From assembly GCF_034057115.1 (NCBI RefSeq), contig NZ_CP139195.1, forward strand, positions 1,550,001-1,614,000: 64,000 nucleotides of DNA. The letters run 5' to 3'. The stretch is from Pseudomonas sp. AN-1 (lineage in GTDB: Bacteria; Pseudomonadota; Gammaproteobacteria; Pseudomonadales; Pseudomonadaceae). The translations under genes were made by a program, and so were the position numbers. This document shows, piece after piece, positions 63,464-64,000 of the stretch; within the stretch, counting starts at the first letter, position 1; every line of letters starts with the position of its first letter. A model generated the notes under the pieces. The model was not told where the DNA came from and did not search any database. It saw nothing but the letters and a program-made list of their open reading frames with translations.

Positions 63464-64000
63464 TTATTCGTCGTCGAAGTCGTCTTCGTCCGCTGCTTCG
63501 CCGGTCAGATCGATGCTGAAGCTGTAATCGTCGTGGTCCCACTCGCACTTGCCGAGAATGGCCCTGGGAATCTTCTTCAAGGTCAGGTTCGGGAAGGCAT
63601 CGGTGTCGGCCATGAACGCCTTGCAGCAGATCAGCAGGCTGCGCTGGCTGCCGACCTCCTCGCTGATCAGGCGCAACTGGTCGTGGCTCAGGCTGCCGGT
63701 AGTGACGTAGATGAAGCTCGTCTCGCTACCCTGCCCGTGCATCCAGAAATGGGTCTGGCTGGGCGCGTAGGTGAAGCCCATGTGCTTGCACATGGCCTCT
63801 GCGAGCATCTCGGCGTTGTAGGCCGGATTGATCACCCAGTTGCCCCACTGGTCCTTCTTCAGCAGCGACGGCGCCAGACGCATGTAGCGGAAACCGCCGC
63901 CGCCCTGCCAGTTCACCGCCTTGCTGATGCCACCCTGGTCCTCGCCGTCGATGACCTTCTTCAGGCGCGGCACGATATGGGTATGGCAGTGCTCGCCCAG
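63464..64000 (-). CDS. Type III DNA methyltransferase (Mod), C-terminal part only
   Basis: The visible 178 residues are the C-terminus of the adenine methylase. They start LGEHCHTHIVPRLKKVIDGEDQGG, common near the end of Mod proteins, followed by GGGGFRYMRLAPSLLKKDQWGN and a C-terminal acidic tail (GEAADEDDFDDE). The catalytic DPPY and FxGxG motifs are not visible and should be upstream, outside the window. The frame is open to the edge. It precedes res by 17 bp, the normal mod-res order. Confidence 0.85.
   Translation of the reverse strand: MGEHCHTHIVPRLKKVIDGEDQGGISKAVNWQGGGGFRYMRLAPSLLKKDQWGNWVINPAYNAEMLAEAMCKHMGFTYAPSQTHFWMHGQGSETSFIYVTTGSLSHDQLRLISEEVGSQRSLLICCKAFMADTDAFPNLTLKKIPRAILGKCEWDHDDYSFSIDLTGEAADEDDFDDE

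Noticed and set aside
60630-63527. Open plus-strand frame of 965 codons
   Set aside because: It lies opposite the Res gene and has no recognisable motif; long antisense frames are expected at this GC content.

Overview
The window is about 64 kb of very GC-rich DNA from a Pseudomonas-type gammaproteobacterium. Two gene blocks match, as I remember it, the P. aeruginosa PAO1 gene order: nrtR-pncA-pncB-nadE (about PA4916-PA4920), and DUF934/sulfite reductase-ccoG-mpaR-ccoN-small Cys-rich protein (about PA4129-PA4134). Three copies of a GGGGCGAATTCATTCGCC-type hairpin also look pseudomonad. Curli genes and a large manganese-oxidase-like multicopper oxidase are uncommon in Pseudomonas, so I would not name a species.

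Left part (1-17 kb), a cell-surface and secretion island. It holds the N-terminal 1066 residues of a giant MnxG-like multicopper oxidase (minus strand, cut by the window edge), a lytic transglycosylase, type II secretion genes gspG-gspF, two tandem paralogous secreted proteins of unknown function, a curli locus (csgB-csgA-csgC-like on plus, csgE-csgF-csgG on minus, convergent) and gspA-gspB. Sigma-54 promoters lie upstream of both the oxidase and the first secreted paralogue. Each has CCCCCACT-type elements further upstream, which suggests one shared enhancer-dependent regulon.

Middle part (17-40 kb), copper handling and signalling. It holds copRS, a hybrid kinase with a REC-EAL regulator, a small Met/His-rich secreted protein, a DUF2933 protein, a P1B-1 Cu(+) ATPase, CopZ and a DUF411 protein. 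The NAD salvage block nrtR | pncA-pncB-nadE and a REC-HD-GYP regulator interrupt it. Then come copA (multicopper oxidase), a small Met/His-rich protein, copB and a His-tailed cytochrome c, followed by an NtrC-family regulator with its sensor kinase. Three copies of CTGAC-N3-A-N2-GTAATC lie upstream of copRS, the ATPase unit and the copAB unit, and a CueR-type palindrome lies before copZ.

Right part (40-64 kb), housekeeping plus defence. It holds queD, a TraX-like protein, sbcD-sbcC, a 1623-residue DUF4011-type helicase with a C-terminal Vsr-like nuclease (a likely single-gene defence system), a LysR regulator, a frameshifted yddG remnant, the DUF934-sulfite reductase pair, and ccoG-mpaR-ccoN-Cys-rich protein. 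A type III restriction-modification pair ends the window, its mod gene cut by the right edge. A direct repeat with 24-bp spacing occurs upstream of both ccoG and ccoN and is a good candidate operator for the MocR-type regulator encoded between them.
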